From Halorubrum salsamenti (GTDB taxonomy: Archaea > Halobacteriota > Halobacteria > Halobacteriales > Haloferacaceae), in the NCBI RefSeq assembly GCF_007671685.1, contig NZ_VCNL01000002.1, positions 124,001-188,000 of the forward strand: 64,000 bases of DNA. Reading direction: 5' to 3'. Both the position numbers and the translations under genes were made by a program. The notes beneath the pieces are model-generated. The model was not told the DNA's origin. It did not search any database and saw nothing but the letters and a program-made list of their open reading frames with translations. Of this stretch, positions 8,802 through 17,459 are shown in pieces (the stretch's first letter is position 1; every line of letters starts with the position of its first letter).

Positions 8802-10007
8802 ATGGCAATCGCTCGGCACGAACGCGGACTGCGAGCCGACCTGCGGGCGCTGCTCTCGCAGGTCCATCCGGTGTTCATGTTGCCGCCGCTCGCGGCCTCG
8901 TGGTTCGGGGCCGCCGTCGCCGGCGAGTTCGCGCTCTCGACGGGCGCGATCCACGTGACCGCGATCTTCTTCGCGGTGTACACGGCGCACGTGAAGGACG
9001 GCTACGTCGACTTCCACCGGCGCGGCGAGGACGACGACCACCCGATGACGGTCCGCGGCTGCCGCCTCTGTCTCCTCGCCGCCGGCGTCGGCTTCGCCGC
9101 CTGTACGCTCGCGCTGGGCGCCCTCGTCGGCCCGGGGGCCGCGATCGTCACCCTCCCGACCTGGTTCGTCGGGTACCTCCACGCGCCGCAGCTCGACACG
9201 AACCCGGTCACCACGACGCTCGGGTACCCGACCGGCATCGCGCTCGCGCTGCTCGGCGGGTTCTACGTCCAGACGGCGGAAGTGACCGCGACGATACTCG
9301 GGTTCGCGCTCGTCTTTCTCGTCACGCTCGCCGGGGTGAAGGTCATCGACGACGAGCAGGACTACGCGTACGATAAGTCGATCGACAAGCGGACCGTCTC
9401 GGTGCTGCTCGGCCGACCGCGAGCCCGGACGCTGGCGTTCTCCCTGCTGATGGTCGGACTCGTCGGCGTTCTCTGGGGGACGATCGGGGGGCTGTTCCCC
9501 CCGTCGGCGCCGGCCGCGGCGCTCGCGTTCGGCTCGGTCGCGCTGGTCGCCAGGCGGGCCGGCCCGACGGTCGCGACGATGCTGCTGATCCGCGGTGCCT
9601 ACGTCTTCCTGGCCCTCCTGCTCGCGGCCGTCTGGTTCCGACCGCTGTCCGGCGCCGCGCTTCCGGACATCACCGTCCTCGGGCCGTACACCTACCTCGC
9701 CACCGAGGTCGTCTTCGGGGCACTCGCGTTCGCCCTGCTCCGCTACGCCGGCGCGCTCCGTCAGGCCGCCCGGACGGTCGCCGCCCTGTACCCGATCGCG
9801 TACCTCTGGGACTGGTACACGCTGGAGGTCGGCGTCTTCGAGATCGCGATGCGCACCGGGTACGACCTGTTCGGGATCCCGGTCGAGGAGCACCTCTTCA
9901 TGATCGTCGTGCCGGCGCTCGTCCTCGGCGTTCACGAGACCATCCGAACGCTCTCGGCCGAGTCGGACGAGGCGTCGCGAAGCTCTCGAGGCGAGTCTCG
10001 CAGGTGA
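8802..10007 (+). CDS. UbiA-family prenyltransferase fused to a lycopene-cyclase (CarR-type) domain
   Basis: A 401-residue membrane protein with two recognisable parts. Residues 1-270 resemble UbiA prenyltransferases: several hydrophobic helices, first aspartate-rich motif KDGYVDFHRRGEDDD (65-79) and second motif DDEQDYAYDKSID (183-195). Residues 265-383 are three helices matching one repeat of the heterodimeric-type lycopene cyclase domain: LWDWYTLEVGVFEI (335-348) and GIPVEEHLFMIVVP (358-371). Haloarchaeal UbiA enzymes include lycopene elongase (C50 carotenoid synthesis) and archaeal lipid enzymes, so a role in carotenoid or prenyl-lipid formation is an inference. A PadR regulator follows 94 bases downstream on the same strand. 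Upstream AGGATTAATCG may be its TATA region. Confidence 0.85.
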   Translation: MAIARHERGLRADLRALLSQVHPVFMLPPLAASWFGAAVAGEFALSTGAIHVTAIFFAVYTAHVKDGYVDFHRRGEDDDHPMTVRGCRLCLLAAGVGFAACTLALGALVGPGAAIVTLPTWFVGYLHAPQLDTNPVTTTLGYPTGIALALLGGFYVQTAEVTATILGFALVFLVTLAGVKVIDDEQDYAYDKSIDKRTVSVLLGRPRARTLAFSLLMVGLVGVLWGTIGGLFPPSAPAAALAFGSVALVARRAGPTVATMLLIRGAYVFLALLLAAVWFRPLSGAALPDITVLGPYTYLATEVVFGALAFALLRYAGALRQAARTVAALYPIAYLWDWYTLEVGVFEIAMRTGYDLFGIPVEEHLFMIVVPALVLGVHETIRTLSAESDEASRSSRGESRR

Positions 10008-10101
10008 CACGCCCGCGGATCGGCCTTGCGAGCCGACCGCGTTCGACCCGACGATCGCCGCGACCGAAACCCTTTCACGACGACTCAGAAACGTAGGGAC
10101 G

Positions 10102-10743
10102 ATGCGGAAAAGCGGGCCGCCGAAGGGACTGATCTCGTATCTGGTGTTGGAGCTGCTCGACGAGCGTCCCCGGTACGGGTACGAGCTGTTGGGCGAGATC
10201 ACCTCGATCAGCGGGGGCCACTGGGAGCCGTCGTACGGGTCGGTGTACCCGATCCTCTACAAGTTCGAGGAGGAGGGCGTCGCCGAGCGTATCGAGCGCG
10301 AGGACGAACCCGACCGCAAGTACTTCGCGCTCACCGACGCGGGCCGCGAGGAGCTGGCCGAGAAGCGCCGCGAGATCGGCGGCGAGGCGAAGGAGTTCGG
10401 CGACGTGGTGCTCGGCTTCTACCACCTGTACTCGGCGCTCGCCACCGACGACCGGTTCGAGGTCGACGACGGCGAGGGCGACTGGGCGTACTCCGAGCGC
10501 TACAGCGCGTGGATCGTCGAGCAGACGATCCGGCACCACGAGCGCGACTTCGGGGAGTTCGAGCGGATCGACGCCACCCCGGAGGAGTTCTACGCGGCGG
10601 CGGAGAGCGACGGAGAAGGCGGTGAATCGGGTGACCCCGGAGAGACCGAGGGCGACGCCAAGGACACCGGGAATACCGGGGACCCCGAGGACACCGGAGA
10701 CACAGAGGACACCGAGTCCGCGTCATCCGGGGCCGCGGACTGA
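10102..10743 (+). CDS. PadR-family transcriptional regulator with acidic tail
   Basis: A 213-residue PadR protein. The N-terminal winged helix is clear: LISYLVLELLDERPRYGYEL (11-30), HWEPSYGSVYPILYKFEEEG and the wing DEPDRKYFALTDAGREEL. PadR proteins are dimeric repressors of transport or detoxification genes. After a vir_C-like helical region (about 90-165), the last 45 residues are a low-complexity acidic tail of E, G, D and T with repeated DTGDTEDTE-like units. Such tails vary in length between relatives. It follows the UbiA-cyclase gene on the same strand, so it may regulate that gene, but no operator was identified. Confidence 0.9.
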   Translation: MRKSGPPKGLISYLVLELLDERPRYGYELLGEITSISGGHWEPSYGSVYPILYKFEEEGVAERIEREDEPDRKYFALTDAGREELAEKRREIGGEAKEFGDVVLGFYHLYSALATDDRFEVDDGEGDWAYSERYSAWIVEQTIRHHERDFGEFERIDATPEEFYAAAESDGEGGESGDPGETEGDAKDTGNTGDPEDTGDTEDTESASSGAAD

Positions 10744-10826
10744 CGGGCCGCCGGACGCATAGACCGAGACCCGTCGGCCACCTCCGTCCCGAAAGTCTAT
10801 ACGGGCCACCCGCGACTACCCGGACA

Positions 10827-11033
10827 ATGTCTACCGACGAACCGTCCGTCCCGATCGTGTGCACCGACTGCGAGACGGAGACCAGCGTCCCGCTGTCCGA
10901 CGTGGCGGACGCGCTCGCCAAACACAACGACGGGAAACACGACGGGGAGGAGATCGCGGAGGTCGACCCCGCGCTGAAAGACCGGCTCGCCGACCTCGTT
11001 GCGGAGGACCTCGGACTCTTCGACGAGGCCTGA
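10827..11033 (+). CDS. Small conserved haloarchaeal protein with CxxC
   Basis: A 68-residue acidic protein (MSTDEPSVPIVCTDC...) with a single CxxC at residues 12-15 and two later histidines (KHNDGKH) that could complete a zinc site. No enzyme family is recognised. The start is supported by a TATA-like GTCTATACGG at 10795-10804, about 25-30 bases upstream, in keeping with a leaderless gene. The C-terminal half is predicted helical (LKDRLADLVAEDLGLF). The function is unknown. Confidence 0.7.
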   Translation: MSTDEPSVPIVCTDCETETSVPLSDVADALAKHNDGKHDGEEIAEVDPALKDRLADLVAEDLGLFDEA

Positions 11034-11210
11034 CGGAGAGCTGGAGTGCGGGGACGCGGAGCCGGGAGAGACCGCGAGACCGACCCGCTGGCGACGGGAG
11101 AGGGATCGCGGAGCAGTCGTTAGCCGTCGTGAAGCCGCGAAACGGCGAGCGCCGGGAGCCGGTCCCAGCCGCGAACGCGGGTCCCGCTGGCGGTTCGTTC
11201 GCGGGCGCGG

Positions 11211-11441
11211 TCAGTCGTCCTGCGCGAGCGCACCCTTCGGGTGACCCTTGTGCTGGAGGTTCCGGTTGTCGCGCTTCCGCGTCGCCGTCGCGGGGATGAC
11301 CTCGTTGACCTCGTCGCGCGGACGCCCGGTGTAGCCGTGCTCCGGGAACTCGGCGCAGTGCGCCATCGCGTCGTGAGACCCTTCCCAAGGACCCTGTTCA
11401 CAGTCGTCCGCCGTACAGACGAACACTATGTCATCGGACAT
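11211..11441 (-). CDS. Small putative zinc-finger protein
   Basis: A 76-residue protein with C9, C14, H23, H28, C29 and H35 in its first half, a possible zinc-binding knuckle. The second half is basic and polar (ATRKRDNRNLQHKGHPKG), which would suit nucleic-acid contact. The frame is open for 15 codons further upstream, but the ATG at 11441 is preferred: the TTTATATGGG stretch at 11462-11471 lies 21-30 bases upstream and looks like its TATA box. The gene lies convergent with the small CxxC gene (177 bases of gene-free DNA between them). The family is not recognised. Confidence 0.65.
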   Translation of the reverse strand: MSDDIVFVCTADDCEQGPWEGSHDAMAHCAEFPEHGYTGRPRDEVNEVIPATATRKRDNRNLQHKGHPKGALAQDD

Positions 11442-11546
11442 GTTGACCGAGTGTTTCAACCGCCCATATAAAAACGCCACAGCCAAATTATCTGCTGTGA
11501 TAACGGAAGCGCAGGGCGGAACAGACGGTCTCCGCAGACCCGGAGA

Positions 11547-12320
11547 TCAGTCTCCGAGAACCGGCACGCCGGAGAGTTCGACGCTCGTTCCGCCGTCGCG
11601 GCAGGTCTCAAGCGCGTGTTTAGCCGCGAAGCCCGCCTCGTGGGCGGAGGCGCCGCGACCGACGCCGACTTGAAGCTCGATGTCGGCGTCGTCGGCGACG
11701 TGCGCGACCGCGTCGGCGAACGCCCGCTCGGGGAGGTCCGGACAGACGGCGACGACGTTGTCGCCGCCGACGAAAAACGAGAGGGCGCCGTGGGTCTCGC
11801 GGAGGTACCGCGTCAGCGAGCCGTAGGCGCGCTCGACGTTCAGGAACGTGTCGAACTCGTTGAGGCGGTCGGTGTACTTCCCGGTCACGTTCACGATGTC
11901 GAAGTGGGCGATCTGGAGGTCCGACGGAGCCGTCTCGGTGAGGTAGTCGCCGGCGAGTACCTCGGTCCGGCCCTCGTCTTGCGCGCTCCCCTCGGTCTGG
12001 AGCAGGCGGTTCGCCGCCTCTAAGGCGTCGATCGGTCGCTCGGCGACTCCGGTCCCGAGGCTGACGCTCACCGGGTAGCGGTTCCCGATCGACTCCTGAA
12101 GCGCCGCGTGGGCCGCGCCGTCGAGGCCGTTCGTCACGGCGATCATGTTGTCGTAGCGGGTGGAGAAGACGTAGGCGTCTCGCGGACCCATGAACTGGGC
12201 CACGTCGGCGAAGAGCCGCGACTGAAGCGTCTGGAGGTCCATCTCCCGTCGGGGCTCCGGCGTCACCGTCCACGGCCCGTAGTTGTCGATCTGGACCAGC
12301 GTCACCTGAGTCGTCGTCAC
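11547..12320 (-). CDS. gch3: GTP cyclohydrolase III (IIa)
   Basis: A 257-residue archaeal GTP cyclohydrolase III, which opens GTP to 2-amino-5-formylamino-6-ribosylamino-4(3H)-pyrimidinone phosphate for riboflavin and F420 synthesis. The start is taken at GTG 12320, giving MTTTQVTLVQIDNYGPWT, the usual family N-terminus; the frame stays open for 35 codons upstream, but that extension looks unlike the family. The two ferredoxin-like halves show FSTRYDNMIAVTNGLDG and SFFVGGDNVVAVCPDLP, the duplicated metal/GTP-binding strands (GGDN). The gene is divergent from the HAD phosphatase at 12457. cofH, another F420-pathway gene, lies far away at 59.7 kb. Confidence 0.92.
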   Translation of the reverse strand: MTTTQVTLVQIDNYGPWTVTPEPRREMDLQTLQSRLFADVAQFMGPRDAYVFSTRYDNMIAVTNGLDGAAHAALQESIGNRYPVSVSLGTGVAERPIDALEAANRLLQTEGSAQDEGRTEVLAGDYLTETAPSDLQIAHFDIVNVTGKYTDRLNEFDTFLNVERAYGSLTRYLRETHGALSFFVGGDNVVAVCPDLPERAFADAVAHVADDADIELQVGVGRGASAHEAGFAAKHALETCRDGGTSVELSGVPVLGD

Positions 12321-12456
12321 AGTGACCGTGGGTTGGGAACGACCCCGCTTTACGCTTCCGTTATCCCGAAGGTGGAACTGGTACCGGATATGAAACGGGA
12401 GGTGCAACTCCCCGGAGCGCCGCAACCCCTACGACCGTGGCGTCCCGATCCCGCCC

Positions 12457-13236
12457 ATGGAGTTCAGCGGCGCCGTCCTCGACGTGGACGGCACGGTCGT
12501 GCGAGGCGACGATCCCATCCCGGGCGCGCCGGCGGGCTACCGCCGGCTCCGCGAGGCCGGGATCGAGACGCTGTTCGTCTCGAACAACCCGACGAAGGCC
12601 CCGCCGGCGTACGTCGACCGACTCGGCGGCGCGGGCTACGACATCGACGCGGACCGGGTGTTCACTGCCGGGAGCGTGACCACGCGGTACCTGAGCGAGC
12701 GCCACGCCGACGACGACCTGCTGTGTATCGGCGCTCCGGGGCTGGTCGATCAGTTCGAGGCGGCCGGGCTCGCGACGACCGACGACGTCGACGCCGCGGA
12801 CGCGCTCGTCGCCTCGATCGACCACGAGTTCGACTACGACGACCTCTGTACGGCGCTGTGGGCGCTGGAGCGCGACATCCCCTTCATCGGCACCGACCCC
12901 GACGTGGTCATCCCGGCCCCCGAGCGCGACGTGCCCGGGTCCGGGGCCGTGATCAACGCGATCGCGGGCGTCGCCGAGCGCGAGCCGGACGCGGTCCTGG
13001 GGAAGCCCTCGGACACGGCGATCGAGATGGTCCGCGAGCGGCTGCCGTACCCCCCGGAGGAGTGTCTCGTCGTGGGCGACCGGCTCGACACCGACATCGC
13101 GCTCGGCGAGCGCGCCGGGATGACCACCGCGCTCGTGCTGTCCGGCGTCACCGACGAGGCGACCGTCGCGGACGCGGAGATCTCGCCGGACCACGTGCTC
13201 GACAATCTCGGCGACGTCGATCGCGTCATCGAGTGA
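12457..13236 (+). CDS. HAD-IIA family sugar-phosphate phosphatase (NagD-like)
   Basis: A 259-residue HAD-superfamily hydrolase of subfamily IIA. Motif I is LDVDGTVVRGD with Asp9 and Asp11, motif II is FVSNNPTK, the lysine motif is VLGKPSDTAIE, and motif IV is CLVVGDRLDTDIALG. The C2 cap between motifs II and III (about 80-180) is typical of NagD or phosphoglycolate-phosphatase-like enzymes. It probably dephosphorylates a small sugar phosphate; the substrate is unknown. It starts 136 bases from the gch3 start in divergent orientation. Confidence 0.9.
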   Translation: MEFSGAVLDVDGTVVRGDDPIPGAPAGYRRLREAGIETLFVSNNPTKAPPAYVDRLGGAGYDIDADRVFTAGSVTTRYLSERHADDDLLCIGAPGLVDQFEAAGLATTDDVDAADALVASIDHEFDYDDLCTALWALERDIPFIGTDPDVVIPAPERDVPGSGAVINAIAGVAEREPDAVLGKPSDTAIEMVRERLPYPPEECLVVGDRLDTDIALGERAGMTTALVLSGVTDEATVADAEISPDHVLDNLGDVDRVIE

Positions 13237-13324
13237 CGGCGCGGCCGATCCCCGAGGGCCGACCCCGACGCTGAGGCGCCACGGCGCCGGTCCCATGCGC
13301 GACCACTTTCGCTCTGTGGGAAAC

Positions 13325-13332
13325 ATTTATAA
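13325..13332 (+). promoter_or_regulatory. TATA box of the 37-residue gene at 13356
   Basis: TTTATAAA stands alone in GC-rich DNA, 24-31 bases before the ATG at 13356. The spacing is that of a leaderless haloarchaeal promoter. Confidence 0.65.
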
Positions 13333-13355
13333 ATCGAACCACCTTCCGAGCGAAC

Positions 13356-13469
13356 ATGAGAGAGGTTACCTCGCATGAGGACGAGACGGGCGACGACGAG
13401 GAGGACCCGGAGCAGGCCGTTCGCGTGATCGAGGGACACGCGGTGCAGCTCAACGAGTACCGCTACTGA
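13356..13469 (+). CDS. 37-residue acidic microprotein
   Basis: ATG at 13356 to TGA at 13467-13469 encodes 37 residues, beginning MREVTSHEDETGDDEEDPEQ and ending IEGHAVQLNEYRY. The first half is strongly acidic; the second is a short amphipathic stretch with aromatic residues at the end. A perfect TTTATAAA sits 24-31 bases upstream. This 326-base interval between the HAD gene and the DUF92 gene contains no longer plausible frame. The halophile-like composition and promoter spacing make it a credible leaderless small gene. No family is recognised and no function can be given. Confidence 0.6.
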   Translation: MREVTSHEDETGDDEEDPEQAVRVIEGHAVQLNEYRY

Positions 13470-13562
13470 GACGCCGAGGACCGCGCGACCGCGGAGAGCG
13501 TTCGGAGAGGGCGCCGGGGCGCTGTCGGGAGCGTTAAGTGCGCGTCGGGGGTAGCAGAGGGT

Positions 13563-14894
13563 GTGATACGGAGGCTACGACGGGCGAGTGTCTTCGCCGC
13601 GGTGGCCGCGGTCGCCGTCCTCGCGCCGGCGCTCGGCGACGCCGCCGCCGTGCCGTTCCTCGCCGCCGCCGGCCTCGCCTTTTTCGGGGTCCGCGACGGC
13701 GAGTGGTTCGAGACGCTCGCTCTGCCCGGCGACCGCGAGGAAGAGCGCCTCTACGGCTTCGTCGCGTTCGCGCTCGCCGCCGCCGGCCTCGCGCTGTTCG
13801 CCTCCCTCCCCCGCGCACCGCTCCCGTACGAGGCGTTCGCCGCGTCGACCCTCGCGGTCGGCTGCGGCCGCCTCGGCCGCGCGCTCGTCGCCGAGCGCTC
13901 CGACGACGAGTTCACCCTCGTAGCCGGGTACGTCGCCGGCGGTACGCTCGGCGCCCTCGCGGGACAGGTCGGCGTGCTGCTCCAGACCGACGGTGCGGGC
14001 GTCGTCGACGGTCTCCCGACGGTCGTCTTCCTCGCGGCAGTGGCGGCGCTCGCGGCGGCGCTCGTCAGGTCCCTCGTGTTCGACCGGGACGCGCACATCA
14101 CGGTCATCCTCGTCGCGTTCGCCGTCTGGGGGTTCGTCGCGGTGGACCCGGCGGTCACCGTCCCCCTCGTCGCCTTCGGGCTGGCGGTGACCGGCGCGCT
14201 CGGCTACGTCTCGTTCGCGCTCGGCACGGCCTCCGTCCCCGGCATGCTGACGGGAGTGTTGTCCGCGCTGTTGGCCGTCGTCCTCGGCGGCGTCGGCTGG
14301 TTCGCCACGCTCATCTCGTTTTACGCGATCGGCGGGCTGGCCTCGAAGTACCGCTTCGACGAGAAGGCGAACCGGGGCGTCGCACAGGAGAACGAGGGCG
14401 CCCGCGGCACCGGGAACGTGCTGGCGAACTCCGCGGTCGCGCTCGTCGCCGTCGTCGGCTACGCGGCGACCGCTCACATCGGCGTGCCGGGCGCGCTCTT
14501 CGGCTTCGCGTTCGCGGGCGCGACGGCGACCGCGATGGCCGACACCCTCTCCTCCGAGATCGGCGGGCTCTACGACGGTCCTCGGCTGGTGACGACCCTG
14601 CGCCGCGTCGAGCCGGGGACCGACGGCGCGGTGACGTGGCAGGGCGAGGTGGCCGGGCTCGCGGGCGCGCTGCTCGTCGCCGGCCTCGCCGCGTTCGGGA
14701 TGCCGGTCGGCGACCCGGCCGTCGGCGGGGGGATCGTCGCCCTCGCGGGCGTCGCGGGGATGACCGTCGACAGCCTCCTCGGCGCGCTGATCGAGGGCGA
14801 GCGGATCGGGAATCAGGCCGTGAACTTCCTCGCGACGCTGTCGGGAGCGACCGTCGGCGTCGCCGCCGCCGTCGCGCTCGGGGTGGGGCTGTGA
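13563..14894 (+). CDS. DUF92 family integral membrane protein
   Basis: A 443-residue, very hydrophobic protein with about ten to twelve membrane segments. The C-terminal half carries the DUF92/TMEM19 features: SKYRFDEKANRGVAQENEG, RGTGNVLANSAVA and the TATAMADTLSSEIGGLY segment, which contains the polar residues conserved in the family. DUF92 is related to CTP-dependent prenol (phytol) kinases such as VTE6, so a role in prenyl-alcohol phosphorylation or lipid metabolism is possible but unproven. The start is GTG 13563. The next gene begins one base after the stop, indicating an operon with the GNAT gene. Confidence 0.87.
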   Translation: MIRRLRRASVFAAVAAVAVLAPALGDAAAVPFLAAAGLAFFGVRDGEWFETLALPGDREEERLYGFVAFALAAAGLALFASLPRAPLPYEAFAASTLAVGCGRLGRALVAERSDDEFTLVAGYVAGGTLGALAGQVGVLLQTDGAGVVDGLPTVVFLAAVAALAAALVRSLVFDRDAHITVILVAFAVWGFVAVDPAVTVPLVAFGLAVTGALGYVSFALGTASVPGMLTGVLSALLAVVLGGVGWFATLISFYAIGGLASKYRFDEKANRGVAQENEGARGTGNVLANSAVALVAVVGYAATAHIGVPGALFGFAFAGATATAMADTLSSEIGGLYDGPRLVTTLRRVEPGTDGAVTWQGEVAGLAGALLVAGLAAFGMPVGDPAVGGGIVALAGVAGMTVDSLLGALIEGERIGNQAVNFLATLSGATVGVAAAVALGVGL

Positions 14895-14895
14895 G

Positions 14896-15342
14896 ATGAC
14901 CGGCGAATCACCCGAAGACCGCCCCGCCCCCGACCCCAGAGTTCGCGCCGCCCGCCCGGCCGACGCCGGCCGGATCCGGGAGCTACAGGACTACCTCCGA
15001 CAGCCCAACCCGGACCTGCTGGAGTACGGGCTCGCGGTCGGGTCGGCGCTCGTCAGCGTCGCCGACGGCCGGGCGGTCGGCTACCTGCTCCCGGTCGACG
15101 CGCCGAACCGTCCCGGCGTCCACCTCGCCGAACTCGTCGTGGGTCCCGACTACCGGCGGGAGGGTCGCGCCCGCGGGCTGCTCTCGGCCGTCATCCGGGA
15201 CGCGACCGGCCCCGTGACGCTGCAGGCGCACCCCGACAACGACGCCGCGCTGTCGCTGTACGAGGGACTGGAGTTCGAGGTCGTCGACCGACGCGCCGAC
15301 GCGTACGCCGACGGCGACGCGCTGGTGTTGCGTCGGGAGTAG
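14896..15342 (+). CDS. GNAT-family N-acetyltransferase
   Basis: A 148-residue GNAT enzyme. It shows the acetyl-CoA binding motif A as ELVVGPDYRREGRARGLLSA and motif B features in LQAHPDNDAALSLYEGLEFE. The N-terminal VRAARPADAGRIRELQDYL helix-strand start is typical. It likely acetylates an amine on a small molecule or protein N-terminus using acetyl-CoA; the substrate is unknown. The gene begins one base after the DUF92 stop and is likely co-transcribed. A 93-base gap leads to hisI. Confidence 0.88.
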   Translation: MTGESPEDRPAPDPRVRAARPADAGRIRELQDYLRQPNPDLLEYGLAVGSALVSVADGRAVGYLLPVDAPNRPGVHLAELVVGPDYRREGRARGLLSAVIRDATGPVTLQAHPDNDAALSLYEGLEFEVVDRRADAYADGDALVLRRE

Positions 15343-15435
15343 GGCCGGCGACGGGCCGGCGCGAGCGCGACGCATCGCCCTCGCCGCGTGAGGACAGACA
15401 AAAGGCCTATTCGAGCCCCACGCGTCCGGCGAGAC

Positions 15436-15819
15436 ATGACCGACGCCGACGCGGGAGAGGGGGCGATCGAGGTCGACTTCGGGGACGACGGGCTCGTCCC
15501 GGCGATCGCACAGGACGCCGACTCGGGCGAGGTGCTGATGCTCGCGTACGTCTCGCCGGAGGCGCTCGAACGGACCCGCGAGACGGGCGAGGCGCACTAC
15601 TACTCGCGGTCGCGCGACGAGCTGTGGCACAAGGGCGGCTCGTCCGGGCACACACAGGAGGTCCGCGAGGTGCGGGTCGACTGCGACGCCGACACCCTGC
15701 TGTACCTCGTCGATCAGAACGTGGGAGCGTGCCACACGGGCCACCGCTCGTGTTTCCACCGGACGATCGACGGCGAACACGTCGGCGAGCGCGTCTTCGA
15801 CCCGGACGAGGTGTACTGA
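15436..15819 (+). CDS. hisI: Phosphoribosyl-AMP cyclohydrolase
   Basis: HisI opens the purine ring of phosphoribosyl-AMP, the third step of histidine synthesis. The 127-residue protein has the family markers [27 protein letters not shown] and SSGHTQ, the metal site DCDAD, and CHTGHRSCF with the two zinc cysteines. The start is ATG 15436; an upstream ATG at 15388 would add 16 basic residues foreign to the family. It is stand-alone, without the HisE domain found fused in bacteria. Its stop overlaps the start of the next gene by one base (TGATG), showing translational linkage. Confidence 0.95.
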   Translation: MTDADAGEGAIEVDFGDDGLVPAIAQDADSGEVLMLAYVSPEALERTRETGEAHYYSRSRDELWHKGGSSGHTQEVREVRVDCDADTLLYLVDQNVGACHTGHRSCFHRTIDGEHVGERVFDPDEVY

Positions 15820-16964
15820 TGACGGACGGGGACGACACCGACCCCGTCCGCGAGGCGGGCGAGGCGGCCGCGACGCTGCGCGAGCGCTACGACGAGCTCG
15901 CTCGGATCGAGGGGCGGATCGCCGACCTCGGCCGGGACCGGATCGAGGCCGCCGCCGACGCCTACCGTCGGGCGCACCGCGTGCTCGACCAGTACGAGGA
16001 GGACGCGGTCGGCACCGGCGACTTCGGCTCGTACGTCCAGTTCCGTGGGGAGTTCGGAGAGGCGGTCGACGTCGACGACGACGCGCTCGCGGCCGACGCG
16101 TTCGCCGCCGCCGACGAGGCGGTCGACAAGCGCCGGCTCTCCGAGTCCGACTTCGAGGCCGCCCGCGAGGCGCTGGATCCGGCCGGCGAGTACGTCGACC
16201 TGCTCGGCGACCGCGACGAGGCCCTCGACGACTACCGGGCCGCGCGGAAGGCCGCGCAGGAGGCGCGCAAGGCGCTCGACGCTCGGGTCGAAGAACTGCG
16301 CGAGGTCGGCGACATGGCCGACGCCGACCTCGACGCCGACGTGGATCGGATCCGCGAGCCGATCGAGTCGTACAACGACGCGGTCCGCGATGCGTTCGAC
16401 TCCTTTTATAAATCGGCGTCGGCCCGAGCGGTGTTCTCCTTCCTCGACCGCGCCGACGGCACCCCGTTCGTCGACGCCGACGTGCCGCCGACCGACCTGC
16501 GCGAGTACGTCGACGAGTACGACGCGGGCGAGGAGCCGCTCCCGACCCTCTTGGAGTACGCCGACTACTCGAACTCGAAGCTGGAGCACTACGTCGACGA
16601 CCCCGGCGCTCTTCGGACCGCGGTCGCGGTCCACCGCACCTACGTCGAGCGGCTCGACGCCGAGCCGCTGACGCTCGACTGGCCCCCGGCGAAGGGCGAC
16701 GAGCTGGCTTACGAGATCGACGAGCTGATCCCCCTCGCCTCGCGGGTCGCCGACGACGAGACGGTGGCGACGCTCCGGTCGGTCCGCGACCTCGCGCGCG
16801 ACGAGGAGTACGAGCGGCTCCGCCGCGCGACCGTGGTGCGCGACGCGCTCGACGACCCCGAACTGCGGCTTTTAAAGGAAGATATCATCGACGGTCGGGT
16901 GCGCGAGGCGGAGCGGACTCTGTCGATCGCCGAGGACGTGCTGGCGGAGACGGAGCGGGAGTAG
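15819..16964 (+). CDS. Conserved haloarchaeal coiled-coil protein (DUF7118-like)
   Basis: A 381-residue, highly charged, mostly helical protein without recognisable catalytic motifs. Residues 10-60 and 130-200 look like long coiled coils (for example LRERYDELARIEGRIADLGR and YRAARKAAQEARKALDARVE). A short conserved-looking segment with FYKSASARAVFSFLDRADG follows in the middle, and the C-terminal third is again helical. I associate this pattern with the haloarchaeal family DUF7118, from memory and unverified. The gene overlaps hisI by one base and precedes another uncharacterised gene by 34 bases, so the three probably form one transcription unit. No function can be assigned. Confidence 0.75.
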   Translation: MTDGDDTDPVREAGEAAATLRERYDELARIEGRIADLGRDRIEAAADAYRRAHRVLDQYEEDAVGTGDFGSYVQFRGEFGEAVDVDDDALAADAFAAADEAVDKRRLSESDFEAAREALDPAGEYVDLLGDRDEALDDYRAARKAAQEARKALDARVEELREVGDMADADLDADVDRIREPIESYNDAVRDAFDSFYKSASARAVFSFLDRADGTPFVDADVPPTDLREYVDEYDAGEEPLPTLLEYADYSNSKLEHYVDDPGALRTAVAVHRTYVERLDAEPLTLDWPPAKGDELAYEIDELIPLASRVADDETVATLRSVRDLARDEEYERLRRATVVRDALDDPELRLLKEDIIDGRVREAERTLSIAEDVLAETERE

Positions 16965-16998
16965 GATTTTTAAGACCCGGCGGCGCGGACGTGCGGGT

Positions 16999-17397
16999 AT
17001 GACCAGATTCGACGCCGCGACCGAGGGGGAGCGGCTGAAGCTGTTCGCCGACGCGGCGACCGCCCACCGCGCCCGCTCCAGCGAGGTGATGACCGTCGAC
17101 GTCGACCCCGACAGCGACACCACCGAGGGCGGCGAGGTGCCGCCGTGGGTCCAGCTCGCGGGCACGGAACTCGTCCTCGACTGCACCGACGACGAACTGG
17201 ACCGGCTGAAGGACCTGCTCGGCGAGTTCCCGGAGTTCCGGATCGACGAGCTGGTGAGCCCGGAGGAGGCCGAGGGGACGAACGCCGTCGTCACCGCCCG
17301 GTCGGACGCGAACCGCGTGGCGGGGTTCGTCGAGCGCGCGTTCCGCGAGGTGTACGAACTCGACGACGACTACCGGGCGTGGGTGACGGCGATTTAA
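16999..17397 (+). CDS. Conserved haloarchaeal hypothetical protein
   Basis: A 132-residue acidic protein of mixed alpha/beta character. It begins TRFDAATEGERLKLFADAA, has a central acidic loop (DVDPDSDTTEGGEVPPW), and ends in a helix with FVERAFREVYELDDDYRAW. No Cys and no catalytic motif are seen. The upstream GGATTTTTAAGACC (16967-16980) is a good TATA box about 20-30 bases before the ATG, so the gene has its own promoter despite following the coiled-coil gene closely. The function is unknown. Confidence 0.72.
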   Translation: MTRFDAATEGERLKLFADAATAHRARSSEVMTVDVDPDSDTTEGGEVPPWVQLAGTELVLDCTDDELDRLKDLLGEFPEFRIDELVSPEEAEGTNAVVTARSDANRVAGFVERAFREVYELDDDYRAWVTAI

Positions 17398-17459
17398 AAG
17401 GGAAGGAGGGGGTCGCGCGCGACGGAAACCGCTATCCCGCGGCGCGCGCTCGGTCGGGT

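Noticed and set aside
8784-10202. A 472-codon frame opposite the UbiA-cyclase gene
   Set aside because: The plus-strand protein has clear motifs and membrane helices; the opposite frame is Arg-rich, with no motif.
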